A DNA stretch of 64,000 nucleotides from JAIBBG01 sp043748015 (GCA_043748015.1 JAYTOA010000136.1:29045-93044), one strand, 5' to 3'; positions 46,706 to 56,411 are shown, numbered from the stretch's first letter. Program-made: numbers and translations. Notes: generated from the sequence alone by a model not told the origin.

Positions 46706-48421
46706 TTACAACAGTTTCAAAGTAATCGGGGCAAGCTTCCTTTTGGTTCCATCAGGCATGTCACACATGATCTGCTCAATGAATATCTTTTCGCCTCTGG
46801 CCATCTTCTTAATGGCAGCACTGGCGTCTTCAGATATTTTATTGCTGGAACACACGTATTCCTTATACTGACCTTTGTTTACAAAAGATACGATAAATGC
46901 GGTAACCTTGGCGGTAACCGGAAAGTCGAAGCCTTCCATGTCAGCTCTAACACCGGCAGCCACTGCAGCATCACCTTGTGGGATGGTGCTATCATAAGGC
47001 TTCTTACCACCGAACGAAGGAATTGGATCCGGTATTTTCTTGATACGAAACTTTTTCGGAGGCATAGGCGTGTCCTTGCCGTTGATATTGGCAGAAACAC
47101 GAATTGTCGCTTCCGATCCTTCACCTGGTTTCACGTTGTATGTCCCATCTGAACCCGGTCCTGAAATAGATCCGCCGTCCATAGAAACACGCAATGCGCT
47201 TTTATCCACACCCGGCACAGATACTTCGACAGGATTATCCAGTCCGCGATAAAACACGTTCATATTTACAGGAGAAACAACAAGTGCTGCTTCACCCACA
47301 AAGAATGGCTGAGTAACAAAAGGGATATACTCTTGCTTACCATCCTTCTCATAACCGATTTGTCCTGTATAGCCATGAGGTCCTAAAGACAAACTACCGG
47401 TATTTGTCTTAAATCGACATTTACCGTCCGGATCAGCAGAAATCCCTTCACCGGAAGGAGTGAATGGACTACCAACCACCGGAGGTTTGTCGCTATTGTA
47501 AGCGCCACCCATATAAAGTTTGGTATTGCTATTCTTGTTGTAAGCAGCGAGATAAACTTCCAATTGGTATTCATCACCCTTCAGTACATAGCTCTGAAGT
47601 GGAACAGCAGCAACAGTAACATCCGAGAATTTCATATCTGTGGCGTTGATACTTGCCGCAAGGTGAGTAATCACACCTGTCTTGGCATTCAACACATCAA
47701 CTTCAATTTTCGAAACTGTGGCAATTACAGCCGCCAGAGGGCTATGATAGAACCTGTTGGTTTCCCACACTTCAGGATGACCTTCAGCGTCAGGTTCCTC
47801 ATTGAAAACGAAAGCGCTATCAAGAGCCTGAAGTACATCATCCGTTAATGAAATGACGTTGCCATCAACATTCGTAACTTTAATGTCCTTCATCTTGTCC
47901 TTGTACTCAAGCATCTTCATTTTCAATTCATTCGCAGACCATGGGTCAGTGCGAGGAGCTTGAGGATTAGGGCCAACCAGAAGCGTCGTATTGCTTTGGT
48001 TTTCGTCAAGTTTAGTCACCTTCTCCCTGCCTTCGGCAGTACCAAGATCAATAGCCCTGGTTTTATCCTCGTTCATGTATTCTTCCCAGCGAGAGCCATC
48101 ACGATCACCATGCATAGAACATGCAATAATTCTCGCTTTCAAAGTTTCGAGGTACAACATCATTTCATCGCCCATCTTAGAAACTTCTTCGGCCTTTGCC
48201 AAAAATGGCGCAGCTTTTTCAGCTTCCTTAGCCATTCGCAAACCAGCTAGCGTAGCTTCTGATTTGCTTTGCAATACCTCTGATGTTTTAACCAAACCTT
48301 TATCGATCTGGATAAACGCGTTCAATATGTCTTTAGAAATGTTAAGTGCAAGAAGAGCGGTGAGTACGAGGTACATCATACCGATCATCTTTTGTCTGGG
48401 GGTTTCTTTTCCGCCTGCCAT
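46706..48421 (-). CDS. gldM: Type IX secretion / gliding motor protein GldM (PorM)
   Basis: 571 residues: a single N-terminal membrane helix (MIGMMYLVLTALLALNIS) and a long periplasmic part that reaches across to GldK/GldN as an extended dimer. GldM with GldL forms the proton-driven rotary motor that powers type IX secretion and gliding. The start MAGGKETPRQKM is the usual family N-terminus. Lies between gldL and gldN in the operon. Confidence 0.96.
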   Translation of the reverse strand: MAGGKETPRQKMIGMMYLVLTALLALNISKDILNAFIQIDKGLVKTSEVLQSKSEATLAGLRMAKEAEKAAPFLAKAEEVSKMGDEMMLYLETLKARIIACSMHGDRDGSRWEEYMNEDKTRAIDLGTAEGREKVTKLDENQSNTTLLVGPNPQAPRTDPWSANELKMKMLEYKDKMKDIKVTNVDGNVISLTDDVLQALDSAFVFNEEPDAEGHPEVWETNRFYHSPLAAVIATVSKIEVDVLNAKTGVITHLAASINATDMKFSDVTVAAVPLQSYVLKGDEYQLEVYLAAYNKNSNTKLYMGGAYNSDKPPVVGSPFTPSGEGISADPDGKCRFKTNTGSLSLGPHGYTGQIGYEKDGKQEYIPFVTQPFFVGEAALVVSPVNMNVFYRGLDNPVEVSVPGVDKSALRVSMDGGSISGPGSDGTYNVKPGEGSEATIRVSANINGKDTPMPPKKFRIKKIPDPIPSFGGKKPYDSTIPQGDAAVAAGVRADMEGFDFPVTAKVTAFIVSFVNKGQYKEYVCSSNKISEDASAAIKKMARGEKIFIEQIMCDMPDGTKRKLAPITLKLL

Positions 48422-48485
48422 TTTCCTTTTGGTTTTAAAAAATTAATGTTCCGTTTGTTACTCTACAGAGCAGCAGTAAACATTT

Positions 48486-49295
48486 TTATTGGCGTGCAGT
48501 ACCCATTGCATTAAGCATGTTGCTATATACAGTATTGAGTGACTTGAGATTGCGTGACAATTCTGCGATATTATCTTTATAAGCCTTCGTGTCATCCACT
48601 GAATCCGCAAGGTTTTGCACCAAGGCATTCATGTCAACATATAGTGACTTCGTCTTCTCCATTTCCTGAAGTTGTAGCTCATACATACCGTTAAGTGAAT
48701 GCATATTCTCCGACATTTTTTGCAAAGCATTTCCAACAGCAGCACCATCCTTTGCATGATCTGTTAGACCGGTCAATGTTTCAGAAGCAGCTGCATAAGA
48801 GTCCGTCAAATTTGAAACTTTCTCTGTAGCACCTTTCAATGAAATAGCATACTCTTTAGCAGCACTAGCCGGACTTGTCATATCAGACAAATCTTTCGCC
48901 TGTGAGCTGAAAGAGCGCATACCATCACCAAGGCTTGCAATGAGTTCAGGTTCAATTTTGGCTTCGGCAAGCATATTGTCCAATTGCGCAGACAAACTAG
49001 CGTTACCACCACCAATGCTCGATTTCCTCGATTTGTTTTGCTCTCTCAACGAGAGTTTCGCTTCATCAGGAAGAGCGAGTTCAGGATACACAAGAGACCA
49101 ATCAGGCTCCTCATGCAGAGGCTCAAATGCGGAGAAGAAGAAGATCAGGGCTTCGGTTCCCAGACCAGCGACAAGACATGCAGAGGCTCCAGGCCAGTGC
49201 TGAATTTTAAACAATGCTCCAATAATTACAACAGCAGCTCCAATTCCATAGAGCTTTGCCATAAACTTTTTCCAGGCTTTACTTCCAGGTTTCAT
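48486..49295 (-). CDS. gldL: Type IX secretion / gliding motor protein GldL (PorL)
   Basis: 269 residues with two N-terminal membrane helices (about 16-32 and 40-58) and a cytoplasmic helical tail. The conserved KIQHWPGA loop and, in the helices, Lys30 and Glu48 correspond to the Lys27/Glu49 pair of Flavobacterium johnsoniae GldL that is needed for proton-driven rotation. Forms a pentamer around a GldM dimer. Followed by gldM after a 64-base gap. Confidence 0.96.
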   Translation of the reverse strand: MKPGSKAWKKFMAKLYGIGAAVVIIGALFKIQHWPGASACLVAGLGTEALIFFFSAFEPLHEEPDWSLVYPELALPDEAKLSLREQNKSRKSSIGGGNASLSAQLDNMLAEAKIEPELIASLGDGMRSFSSQAKDLSDMTSPASAAKEYAISLKGATEKVSNLTDSYAAASETLTGLTDHAKDGAAVGNALQKMSENMHSLNGMYELQLQEMEKTKSLYVDMNALVQNLADSVDDTKAYKDNIAELSRNLKSLNTVYSNMLNAMGTARQ

Positions 49296-49342
49296 AATTT
49301 TCTAAATGCTTGTTAGGGTTAAACTAAATTGAACTTAATTGA

Positions 49343-50713
49343 TCACTCGTTAAAGTCTTCAGGGGCAACATTCTTACCTCTACCGAGATAGCTCATCACA
49401 CAACGGAATCCGATGTACGACTTTGCAGTATCTTGATATTCATAAGAGCGAGTACCTGTCTGAATGAAATACCCGATGTCTTTCCAGGATCCACCGCGTA
49501 TCACTTTACGTTTCATGCTTGGAGGGTCATCCACTTGAGCGCGGTATTCGTATTCCGGACTCATATCGTGAGTGAACTCATATACAGATTCATCATAAGC
49601 AGTGTTGGTCCATTCGGCAACATTTCCTGCCATGCACCACAAGCCATAATCATTCGCTGAATAAGACTCAATAGGCACAGTGTAACATCCGTTGTCCTCC
49701 ACATAGTCACCGCGCATCGGCTTAAAGTTGGCAAGTGGACATCCCAGATTGTTACGGATATAAGGACCTCCCCAAGGATATGGCGCTAACTCAAGACCAC
49801 CGCGAGAAGCATATTCCCATTCAGCCTCAGATGGTAGTCTGAAACGCTGTATGAAAGTTTCCCCGTTGCTGAATTTAAACTCATTTAATATTTGAGTTCT
49901 CCAGGCGCAGAACGCCTGACATTGTCCCCAGGTAACACCAACCACAGGATAATCATCAAAAGCAGGATGCCAGAAATAATTCTCCGTCAAAGGCTCGTTG
50001 AAGCCATAAGTGAAATCATGCACCCAACATAAAGTATCAGGGTAAACATTGATTTGTTCCTCAATAATGAATTGAGACCTATCGCTGTGTCCACGAATAG
50101 AATGCAACTGATTGAGCGAGTTGAGTTCACCATATTCCTCATCCTTACCGGCCTTTACAGCAGCGCTGCGGTAGTCAATCCACCAGTAGCGGTATTTTAA
50201 CTTACGAACGTCAATTTCCTGACGATCATAGAATCGATCCGCTCCTTGTAGATAGAATTCGTTATAAATATTCTCGAAAACGTCTTCGTTTTCCATATCA
50301 ATAGGCTCTTCCCAATCGAGAACATAACCTTTATTGACAAAGACTTCCCAATCACGACCGTCATCGCGGTCAGGTTGTTTGAAGCCTTCCACATCGGCAT
50401 TTGCGAGGAAGTCGCGCATGAGTGAATCACGCACATAATCAACAAACTGGCGATACTCATTGTTTGAGATCTCAGTCTGGTCGATGTAAAATGCCGGGAT
50501 GGTCACTGTCTTCGACTTGGCATTCAGGGCGTATGGAACGTCCTGATCGCTTGGCCCCATTGTGTAAGACCCGAAATGAATATAATTCATTCCGTAGGGG
50601 TTAATTGCTTCCCATTCCTCGCGCGGAAAAGATCCAACGAGTTCCCCGTTTCCGACACTACCACAACTGGCAAGGAAAGCAGCAACGATTAAATACAAAA
50701 ACGATTTTTTCAT
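49343..50713 (-). CDS. gldK: Type IX secretion / gliding lipoprotein GldK (PorK)
   Basis: Outer-membrane lipoprotein of the GldK/GldN ring, with a formylglycine-generating-enzyme-like (FGE-sulfatase) domain. About 456 residues. The signal peptide has lipobox FLASCG; the start MKKSFLY at 50713 is preferred over a Met three codons earlier. Domain segments include WGQCQAFCAWR, RLPSEAEWEYASRGG, NVAEWTNTAY and VIRGGSWKD. The FGE catalytic cysteines are not expected in GldK, which is structural. It follows porP. Confidence 0.96.
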   Translation of the reverse strand: MKKSFLYLIVAAFLASCGSVGNGELVGSFPREEWEAINPYGMNYIHFGSYTMGPSDQDVPYALNAKSKTVTIPAFYIDQTEISNNEYRQFVDYVRDSLMRDFLANADVEGFKQPDRDDGRDWEVFVNKGYVLDWEEPIDMENEDVFENIYNEFYLQGADRFYDRQEIDVRKLKYRYWWIDYRSAAVKAGKDEEYGELNSLNQLHSIRGHSDRSQFIIEEQINVYPDTLCWVHDFTYGFNEPLTENYFWHPAFDDYPVVGVTWGQCQAFCAWRTQILNEFKFSNGETFIQRFRLPSEAEWEYASRGGLELAPYPWGGPYIRNNLGCPLANFKPMRGDYVEDNGCYTVPIESYSANDYGLWCMAGNVAEWTNTAYDESVYEFTHDMSPEYEYRAQVDDPPSMKRKVIRGGSWKDIGYFIQTGTRSYEYQDTAKSYIGFRCVMSYLGRGKNVAPEDFNE

Positions 50714-50853
50714 GATTTCCATTCTTTAGTAAACAAACTCTCTAGTTCTTCGGTTAGGGTTGATTATTACTAAAATTTGTTGTTCTATATTCTCAAAAGC
50801 AGGTCAGGTACTAAGCATTAACGCAAGGGTAACTCAAGAGGTTACAAAATATT

Positions 50854-51804
50854 TTACAAGAACCTCGGATTACTATGTCTGGCTCTAATAGGAATTTCGC
50901 TGAAACTCATGCAATAAGTCAAAAATATCTCATGTGATCCGGCAGAATAATCTTTGATGTCAGAAGTAGTCACATCATAAGAATAACCTAATTTAAGACC
51001 GTGGTTGGTCTGCATAGTAGCACTCTTTATAGGTTCAAACATGGTCATAAATCCTACATACGGAGATACTGCATCACCCGGTCTGTATGATACTCCTCCC
51101 CACAACATTTGATTCCAAAGTACATCGGCATTTACATCCAATTGCGTGGCAGCGAAATCCGATTTAACCAATGCGTTCGGGCGAAGAACCAGATCAGCGC
51201 CGATAGGCAATTCAACACCACCCATCACATAATAGTGACGTGCTACTTTAATATTGAGGTCTTTCATATCAGCCGCATTAAGGTGTGTGGAAGATACACC
51301 AAAATAATATTTCTTTGGCTTATACAATGTGAGACCGAGATTCATGTCGAATACACCTTGCGAAGTTGAGCTTGTAGGAATTGTAGGGTCACCTGCGTCA
51401 ATATAGACCCAATTAGCACCTAGCTTACTTTGCACCATACCCAATGAAAGTCCTGCAGAAAAAAAGCTTCCACCATTCAAGGCGAAGTGACGCGCATAAG
51501 CCCCTCTGATAATAGTATTCTGCTGCTGACCGAGCACTTCGGTAAAAAACGTAAGGCCCCCACCGTCCAGTTGCTTCGAACCAAATGCACCTTGATAATT
51601 TACAAGATATGTCTTCGGATCGTGATCTAATCCATCCCACTGATCGCGATGAAACACTGACAGGCAATGCATTTTTTCAGTTCCAACCACCGCCGGATTA
51701 AAAGATTGTCGGTCGAACTGCCATTGCGTGAACTGTGGATCCTGCTGGGCAAGAGAAATAAAAGTTGCAGAAGCAAGAGAAAAAGAAAGTAGAAACTTCT
51801 TCAT
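50854..51804 (-). CDS. porP: PorP/SprF family type IX outer-membrane protein
   Basis: 316-residue beta-barrel protein. A signal peptide ending ATFISLAQ is followed by QDPQFTQWQFDRQSFNPAV, the PorP/SprF signature. It probably links the type IX translocon or motor to the outer membrane or to specific cargo. It is first in the operon before gldK, as in Porphyromonas porPKLMN. Naming as porP rather than sprF rests on this position. Confidence 0.92.
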   Translation of the reverse strand: MKKFLLSFSLASATFISLAQQDPQFTQWQFDRQSFNPAVVGTEKMHCLSVFHRDQWDGLDHDPKTYLVNYQGAFGSKQLDGGGLTFFTEVLGQQQNTIIRGAYARHFALNGGSFFSAGLSLGMVQSKLGANWVYIDAGDPTIPTSSTSQGVFDMNLGLTLYKPKKYYFGVSSTHLNAADMKDLNIKVARHYYVMGGVELPIGADLVLRPNALVKSDFAATQLDVNADVLWNQMLWGGVSYRPGDAVSPYVGFMTMFEPIKSATMQTNHGLKLGYSYDVTTSDIKDYSAGSHEIFLTYCMSFSEIPIRARHSNPRFL

Positions 51805-51860
51805 ACACTAAAAGGTGGTTGTTAAGCTGATTTGGTTCCTATGGTATTTTAGGAAGGTGG

Positions 51861-51868
51861 CTAAAGTA
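51861..51868 (-). promoter_or_regulatory. Candidate promoter of the por/gld operon (TACTTTAG with TTG)
   Basis: TACTTTAG on the minus strand, one base off TAnnTTTG, with TTG 18 bases upstream of it, about 57 bases before the porP start. It is the best candidate in the 164-base gap between porP and the arginase-like gene. Confidence 0.4.
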
Positions 51869-51968
51869 GAGGTTTTTTCCACAGTCCAAAAAAAATTTCA
51901 ACAATAGACTTGGATTGGAACACTTAAAACATGCTTAAACGTTTGACATTCAATAATCTAATATTTTT

Positions 51969-53135
51969 TCAGACCAATTTTTGATAGGTCTTCCACCAGC
52001 GATCCGGCATCTCTTCGTTGGTCGCTTGTTGATATTCTTCATAAGTACAGGGTACCAGGTGGTGTCTTTCGTACTTGTTTTCCTGACCTGACGGATAAGG
52101 AACATCCATCCACCAGCGATCACTTTTATCACTCTTGTAGAAAATCAATTCATGACCTTCATTCAAGAGTGTCACGATATATTTTGTGTATTCTGCATAA
52201 TCACCAACGGGATAATCTTTTTTCCTTTGAGAAAATGCTTCAATAAAACACCAGATCATTTGCGCGGCCAGATGCGCCGTTTGACCATCTCGATCAAAAT
52301 CAGGATTGTATTCGTAGATACCAAAAGATGAAAGCTTGTCACTCATGCCAGCGTATCTGCAAAGCTGCGCTGCCTGATCACCAAAAAATCCATTTGGTCC
52401 TGCGTTGGCGCAACCCGGCGCTTCACTTTGTCTTATAGAAGCAATATCGAATGAGAGAATATCAGCATTGCGGATAATTGGTTCCGTGCGCTGCATAAAT
52501 GGCTGCATATCGCCGAGGCGATGTGCATCGAAATACATATTTGACATCAACGACAAAAGATCCGGCTCGGTGAGATAACGTTGATGACCGATGTTGGAAT
52601 AGTTGAAAAGATAATTCGGCTTATGCAAAATAATTTTATTGAGATATGATTTTGAATTCACATCCTTCTCGCTCTTCCCGAAGTCAAGGCGATAGTCGAC
52701 TGTAACAACATTCACCGTTTGTTCCATGTTTTCGTAAGCGAGATAATTCGCATAAGTGAGATCCTGAGATCCTCCGATGATGATTGGAACGATGTTCTTT
52801 TTGAGAAGCACCTGGCATGTCTGATTGAGTGCGTAATAAGTATCAGTGATTTCATTTCCAGGTTCGATGTTGCCAAGATCGATCACATTTACTTTATCAT
52901 CCATCACGAAAAGTTGATAGAGATATTTTCTGATGACGTCGGGACCGTTTACCGTCCCGGAATTGTTGAGCGCTGCGCGTCCTTCGTTCACGCCAATGAT
53001 TGCGATGCGCTTTCCTTCCAGTTCTTCGAGATCACCGGAAAAGAAATGCACATGATTGAGCATTTGTGATGAGTTGTTTTCTTCAGGAAGAAGTTCGCGA
53101 AAATTGCTTTGAGAAAAAAATACAGAGATATCCAT
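51969..53135 (-). CDS. Ureohydrolase-fold (arginase/formimidoylglutamase-like) protein with degenerate metal site
   Basis: 388 residues, with the arginase-family order of motifs: IIIGGSQDLTYANYLA, VVTVDYRLDFG and ILSFDIASIRQSEAPGCA. In active ureohydrolases these read GGxHS, DAHxD and SxDxDxxDP and supply six Mn ligands. Here the first His is Gln, the His of DAHxD is Arg and the second Asp of SxDxD is Ala, so only three ligands remain. Catalysis by the usual two-Mn mechanism is unlikely, and the automatic label formimidoylglutamase should be distrusted. It sits just upstream of the por/gld operon, on the same strand and separated by 164 bases, and next to topA; no hut or arginine genes are near. 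A structural or regulatory role linked to type IX secretion is inference. Confidence 0.85.
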   Translation of the reverse strand: MDISVFFSQSNFRELLPEENNSSQMLNHVHFFSGDLEELEGKRIAIIGVNEGRAALNNSGTVNGPDVIRKYLYQLFVMDDKVNVIDLGNIEPGNEITDTYYALNQTCQVLLKKNIVPIIIGGSQDLTYANYLAYENMEQTVNVVTVDYRLDFGKSEKDVNSKSYLNKIILHKPNYLFNYSNIGHQRYLTEPDLLSLMSNMYFDAHRLGDMQPFMQRTEPIIRNADILSFDIASIRQSEAPGCANAGPNGFFGDQAAQLCRYAGMSDKLSSFGIYEYNPDFDRDGQTAHLAAQMIWCFIEAFSQRKKDYPVGDYAEYTKYIVTLLNEGHELIFYKSDKSDRWWMDVPYPSGQENKYERHHLVPCTYEEYQQATNEEMPDRWWKTYQKLV

Positions 53136-53230
53136 GGTGGCTAATATCCAACTGCGTCACAACCAAAATTGAAGTTGCACAAAGAGTTTTTGAAAGAAGA
53201 TTGTTGATGGAGAAAAGGGAAAGAAACTGA

Positions 53231-53446
53231 TTACGATTTCGTTTCTGTTTCCTGGTCGTATTGTTCTTGCGTCAGAACTCGGCCATCAGGCATGGCGTAA
53301 TACAATTTTTTATTTCGGCTATAGATATTCGGTAGTCCGTAACTCCGGTTTTCAAGTTGAGCGTTTTTGGCTGCCTTATTCATTAACCTCATTACCATAG
53401 CGGTAAATCTATAAGACGCAAGTGCACTTTTTTCTTTATCACTCAT
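53231..53446 (-). CDS. Small partner protein of a zeta-toxin-like kinase (putative antitoxin)
   Basis: 71 residues, soluble, with helical N-terminal half (SALASYRFTAMVMRLMNKAA) and a C-terminal beta part (YSRNKKLYYAMPDGRVLT). Proteins of this pattern often sit next to zeta-toxin-like kinases as small partners, which is the basis of the call. It lies 12 bases downstream of a zeta-like pseudogene on the same strand and appears intact. If the toxin is dead, this gene is an orphan, perhaps kept for another role or not yet decayed. Confidence 0.65.
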   Translation of the reverse strand: MSDKEKSALASYRFTAMVMRLMNKAAKNAQLENRSYGLPNIYSRNKKLYYAMPDGRVLTQEQYDQETETKS

Positions 53447-53458
53447 GATCTAAAATTT

Positions 53459-53995
53459 CTATAAACCTATGTACAAATCCACATCAAAAATTTCAATGCC
53501 TTGATTGATAGATAGTGCTATGGACACCGGTTTATCACTGGCATTATTCACCAACGTCCAACGGTCAACCTTCCGTCCAAAAATTATGATGGCTCCTCTT
53601 ATATCGCCTGATAACATCTTCATCCGGCACAAAGTGCCCTCCCTTAACGACTCTTTGAGCTATTCGTTTCAAATGTTGCTGTGGCGATTCAAGATAAACG
53701 AAAAACATACTGACTTCATAACCACGGGCTCTAAAACGATCAATACTTTTCACTAAAGTTTTTCCTGACAAAGTGGATTCCAGAATAAGACTTCCCCGCG
53801 TTCTAAATGTTCATTCAATCTTTCAAGGAAAATTCTACCCGAATGTATCTGGGCAATATTGTCATCCTCAATTGGCAACAACTTTCTAATTTCATCCGAA
53901 TTCAGAAATGGATACCTGTTTTCCTTCAAGAACTCAGTGGCGAATGCAGTTTTGCCACTTCCATTAGGTCCACCAACAATTATGAGTTACTTCAA
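53459..53995 (-). pseudogene. Frameshifted zeta-toxin-family P-loop kinase
   Basis: Three frames on the minus strand, read in turn, rebuild one protein. The first (bases 53986 down to about 53790) has the P-loop LIIVGGPNGSGKTAFA and NSDEIRKL. The second (to 53565) has ESTLSGKTLVKSIDRFRARGY, FVYLESPQQHLKR and RRYKRSHHNF. The third (to 53459) has DRWTLVNNASDKPVSIA. One frameshift lies near 53790 and another near 53565. In addition, a TAA (53987-53989) stands just before the P-loop. Zeta kinases phosphorylate UDP-N-acetylglucosamine or related substrates and block wall synthesis. Its remains overlap the end of topA's intergenic space; it is transcribed in the same direction as topA. Confidence 0.85.
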
Positions 53996-54008
53996 TTGTT
54001 CAAATAGT

Positions 54009-56411
54009 TCATTTCTTAGCGCTTCCTTTCTTCGCCGCCTTCTTCTTCGCTGGCGCTTTTTTCTTTGCTGCTGATTTTTTACTCGGCGCAGCCTTTCTCG
54101 AAGCGGCTTTTTTCTTCGCCGATGGATTGGCGTCTTGCTCCTCGATAGCTGCAAGAACATCTTTCAACTCGATCGTCTTAGGATCAACACCTTTTGGCAA
54201 CTTGTAGTTTTCTTTTTCCTTTTTGATGTAGGGACCAAATCGTCCCTGAATAATCTGGATATCCGGACGCTCAGCGAACTCTTGCAACAATGCGGCAGCA
54301 GCAGCAGTGATTTTTCCTTCGATCAATTCGATGGCGCGATCCATCTCTATGGTAAAAGGATCATCACCTTCTTTTGGGCGAAGACTGGTGAACATATTTC
54401 CCCATTTCACGAATGGGCCAAAGCGTCCAATCGCAGCCGTCACCTTCTGACCTTTGTATTCACCAACCACGCGCGGTAAGTCAAAAAGCTTGATCGCTTC
54501 ATCAAGGGTGATTGTTCCGATGCTTTGTCCGGGACGTAATGATGCATACTTCTTTTCCTCGTCTTCACTGTTTCCCAATTGAACGACGGGACCAAAGCGC
54601 GCAATGCGAACAAGTACCAACTTTCCGGTTTTCGGGTCCATACCTAATTCGCGCTCGCCTGTTTGACGCTCGGCATTTTCTAAAGTGTCTTCCACATTTT
54701 TATGGAAAGGCAGATAGAATTTCTTCATCATCTCCTGCCATTGCAATCTTCCACCGGCGATCTCATCAAATTCCTCTTCCACATTTGCTGTGAACGCATA
54801 GTCAAGAATGGTTGGAAACTGATCTACAAGAAAATCATTCACCACCATTCCGATATCCGTTGGAAAGAGTTTTGATTTCTCAGCGCCCGTCATTTCTGAT
54901 TTGATTTCAGAAATGATGTGAGGTGTTCTCAATGTGATGACTTCGTATTTTCTTTCAATGCCGTCTTTGTCTTTTTTCTCGATGTACTCACGATTCTGAA
55001 TCGTGGAAATTGTTGGTGCATAAGTAGAAGGTCTACCAATTCCGAGTTCCTCCAAACGCTTTACCAAGGCAGCTTCAGAATAGCGTGAAGGCTTTTGCGA
55101 GTAGCGTTGAGTTGCCGTCATATCAGCAAGCGCCAACACTTGACCAACAGTCAATGGAGGTAACATTCCGCTACCACCCTCTTCCGTTTCTTCATCATCC
55201 GAGCTCTCTATATATACACGTAAGAATCCATCGAACTTGATCACTTCACCTTTCGCGAGCAGCACATCATCCATCGTGCTGATGGCGACAGTTGCAGTAG
55301 TTTTTTCAAGTTCCGCGTCTGCCATTTGAGATGCAATGGTGCGCTTCCAGATCAGATCATACAAACGTTGTTCATCGCGATCGTGATCAATTTCTGATAT
55401 CGCGATATCTGTTGGACGAATCGCTTCGTGAGCTTCCTGAGCACCTTTGCTCTTGCTGGTGAATTGTCTTGTCTTGCTGTATCGATCACCAAATGCGCGC
55501 GTGATTTCTTGCTTGGCAGAATCGAGTGCGAAATCGGAAAGATTCACGCTGTCCGTTCTCATGTACGTGATCTTTCCACTTTCATAGAGCTTTTGCGCAA
55601 CCACCATTGTGCGCGACACGCTGAAACCAAGTTTACGACTTGCTTCCTGTTGAAGCGTTGAAGTAGTGAAAGGTGCGGCAGGAGTTCGCTTAGCCGGTTT
55701 CGTTTCAATATTTGAAATAGAAAACTGCGCACCATTGGCACGCGAAAGGAAATCATTCGCCTCAGGAGAATCTTTTAGTTTTCTCGAAAGATCTGCTTTA
55801 AGCATTGCAGATCCGAGGTCGAAATTTCCGCGAACGTTGTAATAAGAAATAGCATTGAACAAATCAATCTCGCGTTCTCTTTCAACGATAATTCTAACTG
55901 CAACACTTTGCACTCGCCCGGCGCTGAGTCCGCCCTTAACTTTTTTCCAAAGCACCGGTGAAAGTTCAAAACCTACAAGTCTATCAAGCACGCGACGTGC
56001 TTGCTGTGCATTCACCAGATCGATATCGATGGTGCGCGGACTATCAATAGCTGCTTGTATCGCCTTCTTGGTGATCTCGTGAAAAACAATGCGTTTTGTG
56101 TCTTTGATACTCAAGCCGAGTGCTTCCGCAAGGTGCCATGAGATGGCCTCTCCCTCGCGGTCCTCATCCGTTGCGAGCCAAACGTGCTCTGCTTTCGCTG
56201 CCAGTTTTTTCAATTCGGAAATGACATCCTGCTTATCTGCGGATACTTCATAGACAGGAACAAATCCCTTCTCGATATTGATGGCAACATCGCTTTTCGG
56301 AAGATCGCGAACGTGTCCATAGCTACTCTTTACAATAAAGTCTTTGCCGAGATATCCCTCGATTGTTTTGGCCTTTGCAGGTGATTCGACGATCACTAAA
56401 TTTTTACTCAT
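54009..56411 (-). CDS. topA: DNA topoisomerase I
   Basis: Type IA topoisomerase that relaxes negative supercoils. 800 residues. The N-terminal Toprim domain has LVIVESPAKAKTIEGYLG and DEDREGEAISWHL; the catalytic Tyr is in KITYMRTDSVNLS; GLSAGRVQSVAVR and GIGRPSTYAPTI are also characteristic. Instead of the E. coli zinc ribbons, the C-terminal part holds repeated beta-hairpin units (GRFGPFVKWG, GRFGPYIKKE), then a Lys/Ala-rich tail (the final 40 residues or so) likely to bind DNA nonspecifically. Its promoter (TACATTTG, minus, 56534-56541) is divergent from miaB's. Confidence 0.98.
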   Translation of the reverse strand: MSKNLVIVESPAKAKTIEGYLGKDFIVKSSYGHVRDLPKSDVAINIEKGFVPVYEVSADKQDVISELKKLAAKAEHVWLATDEDREGEAISWHLAEALGLSIKDTKRIVFHEITKKAIQAAIDSPRTIDIDLVNAQQARRVLDRLVGFELSPVLWKKVKGGLSAGRVQSVAVRIIVEREREIDLFNAISYYNVRGNFDLGSAMLKADLSRKLKDSPEANDFLSRANGAQFSISNIETKPAKRTPAAPFTTSTLQQEASRKLGFSVSRTMVVAQKLYESGKITYMRTDSVNLSDFALDSAKQEITRAFGDRYSKTRQFTSKSKGAQEAHEAIRPTDIAISEIDHDRDEQRLYDLIWKRTIASQMADAELEKTTATVAISTMDDVLLAKGEVIKFDGFLRVYIESSDDEETEEGGSGMLPPLTVGQVLALADMTATQRYSQKPSRYSEAALVKRLEELGIGRPSTYAPTISTIQNREYIEKKDKDGIERKYEVITLRTPHIISEIKSEMTGAEKSKLFPTDIGMVVNDFLVDQFPTILDYAFTANVEEEFDEIAGGRLQWQEMMKKFYLPFHKNVEDTLENAERQTGERELGMDPKTGKLVLVRIARFGPVVQLGNSEDEEKKYASLRPGQSIGTITLDEAIKLFDLPRVVGEYKGQKVTAAIGRFGPFVKWGNMFTSLRPKEGDDPFTIEMDRAIELIEGKITAAAAALLQEFAERPDIQIIQGRFGPYIKKEKENYKLPKGVDPKTIELKDVLAAIEEQDANPSAKKKAASRKAAPSKKSAAKKKAPAKKKAAKKGSAKK

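Noticed and set aside
51969..53135. Functional formimidoylglutamase or arginase
   Set aside because: Three of the six metal ligands are missing, and no histidine- or arginine-degradation genes are near.
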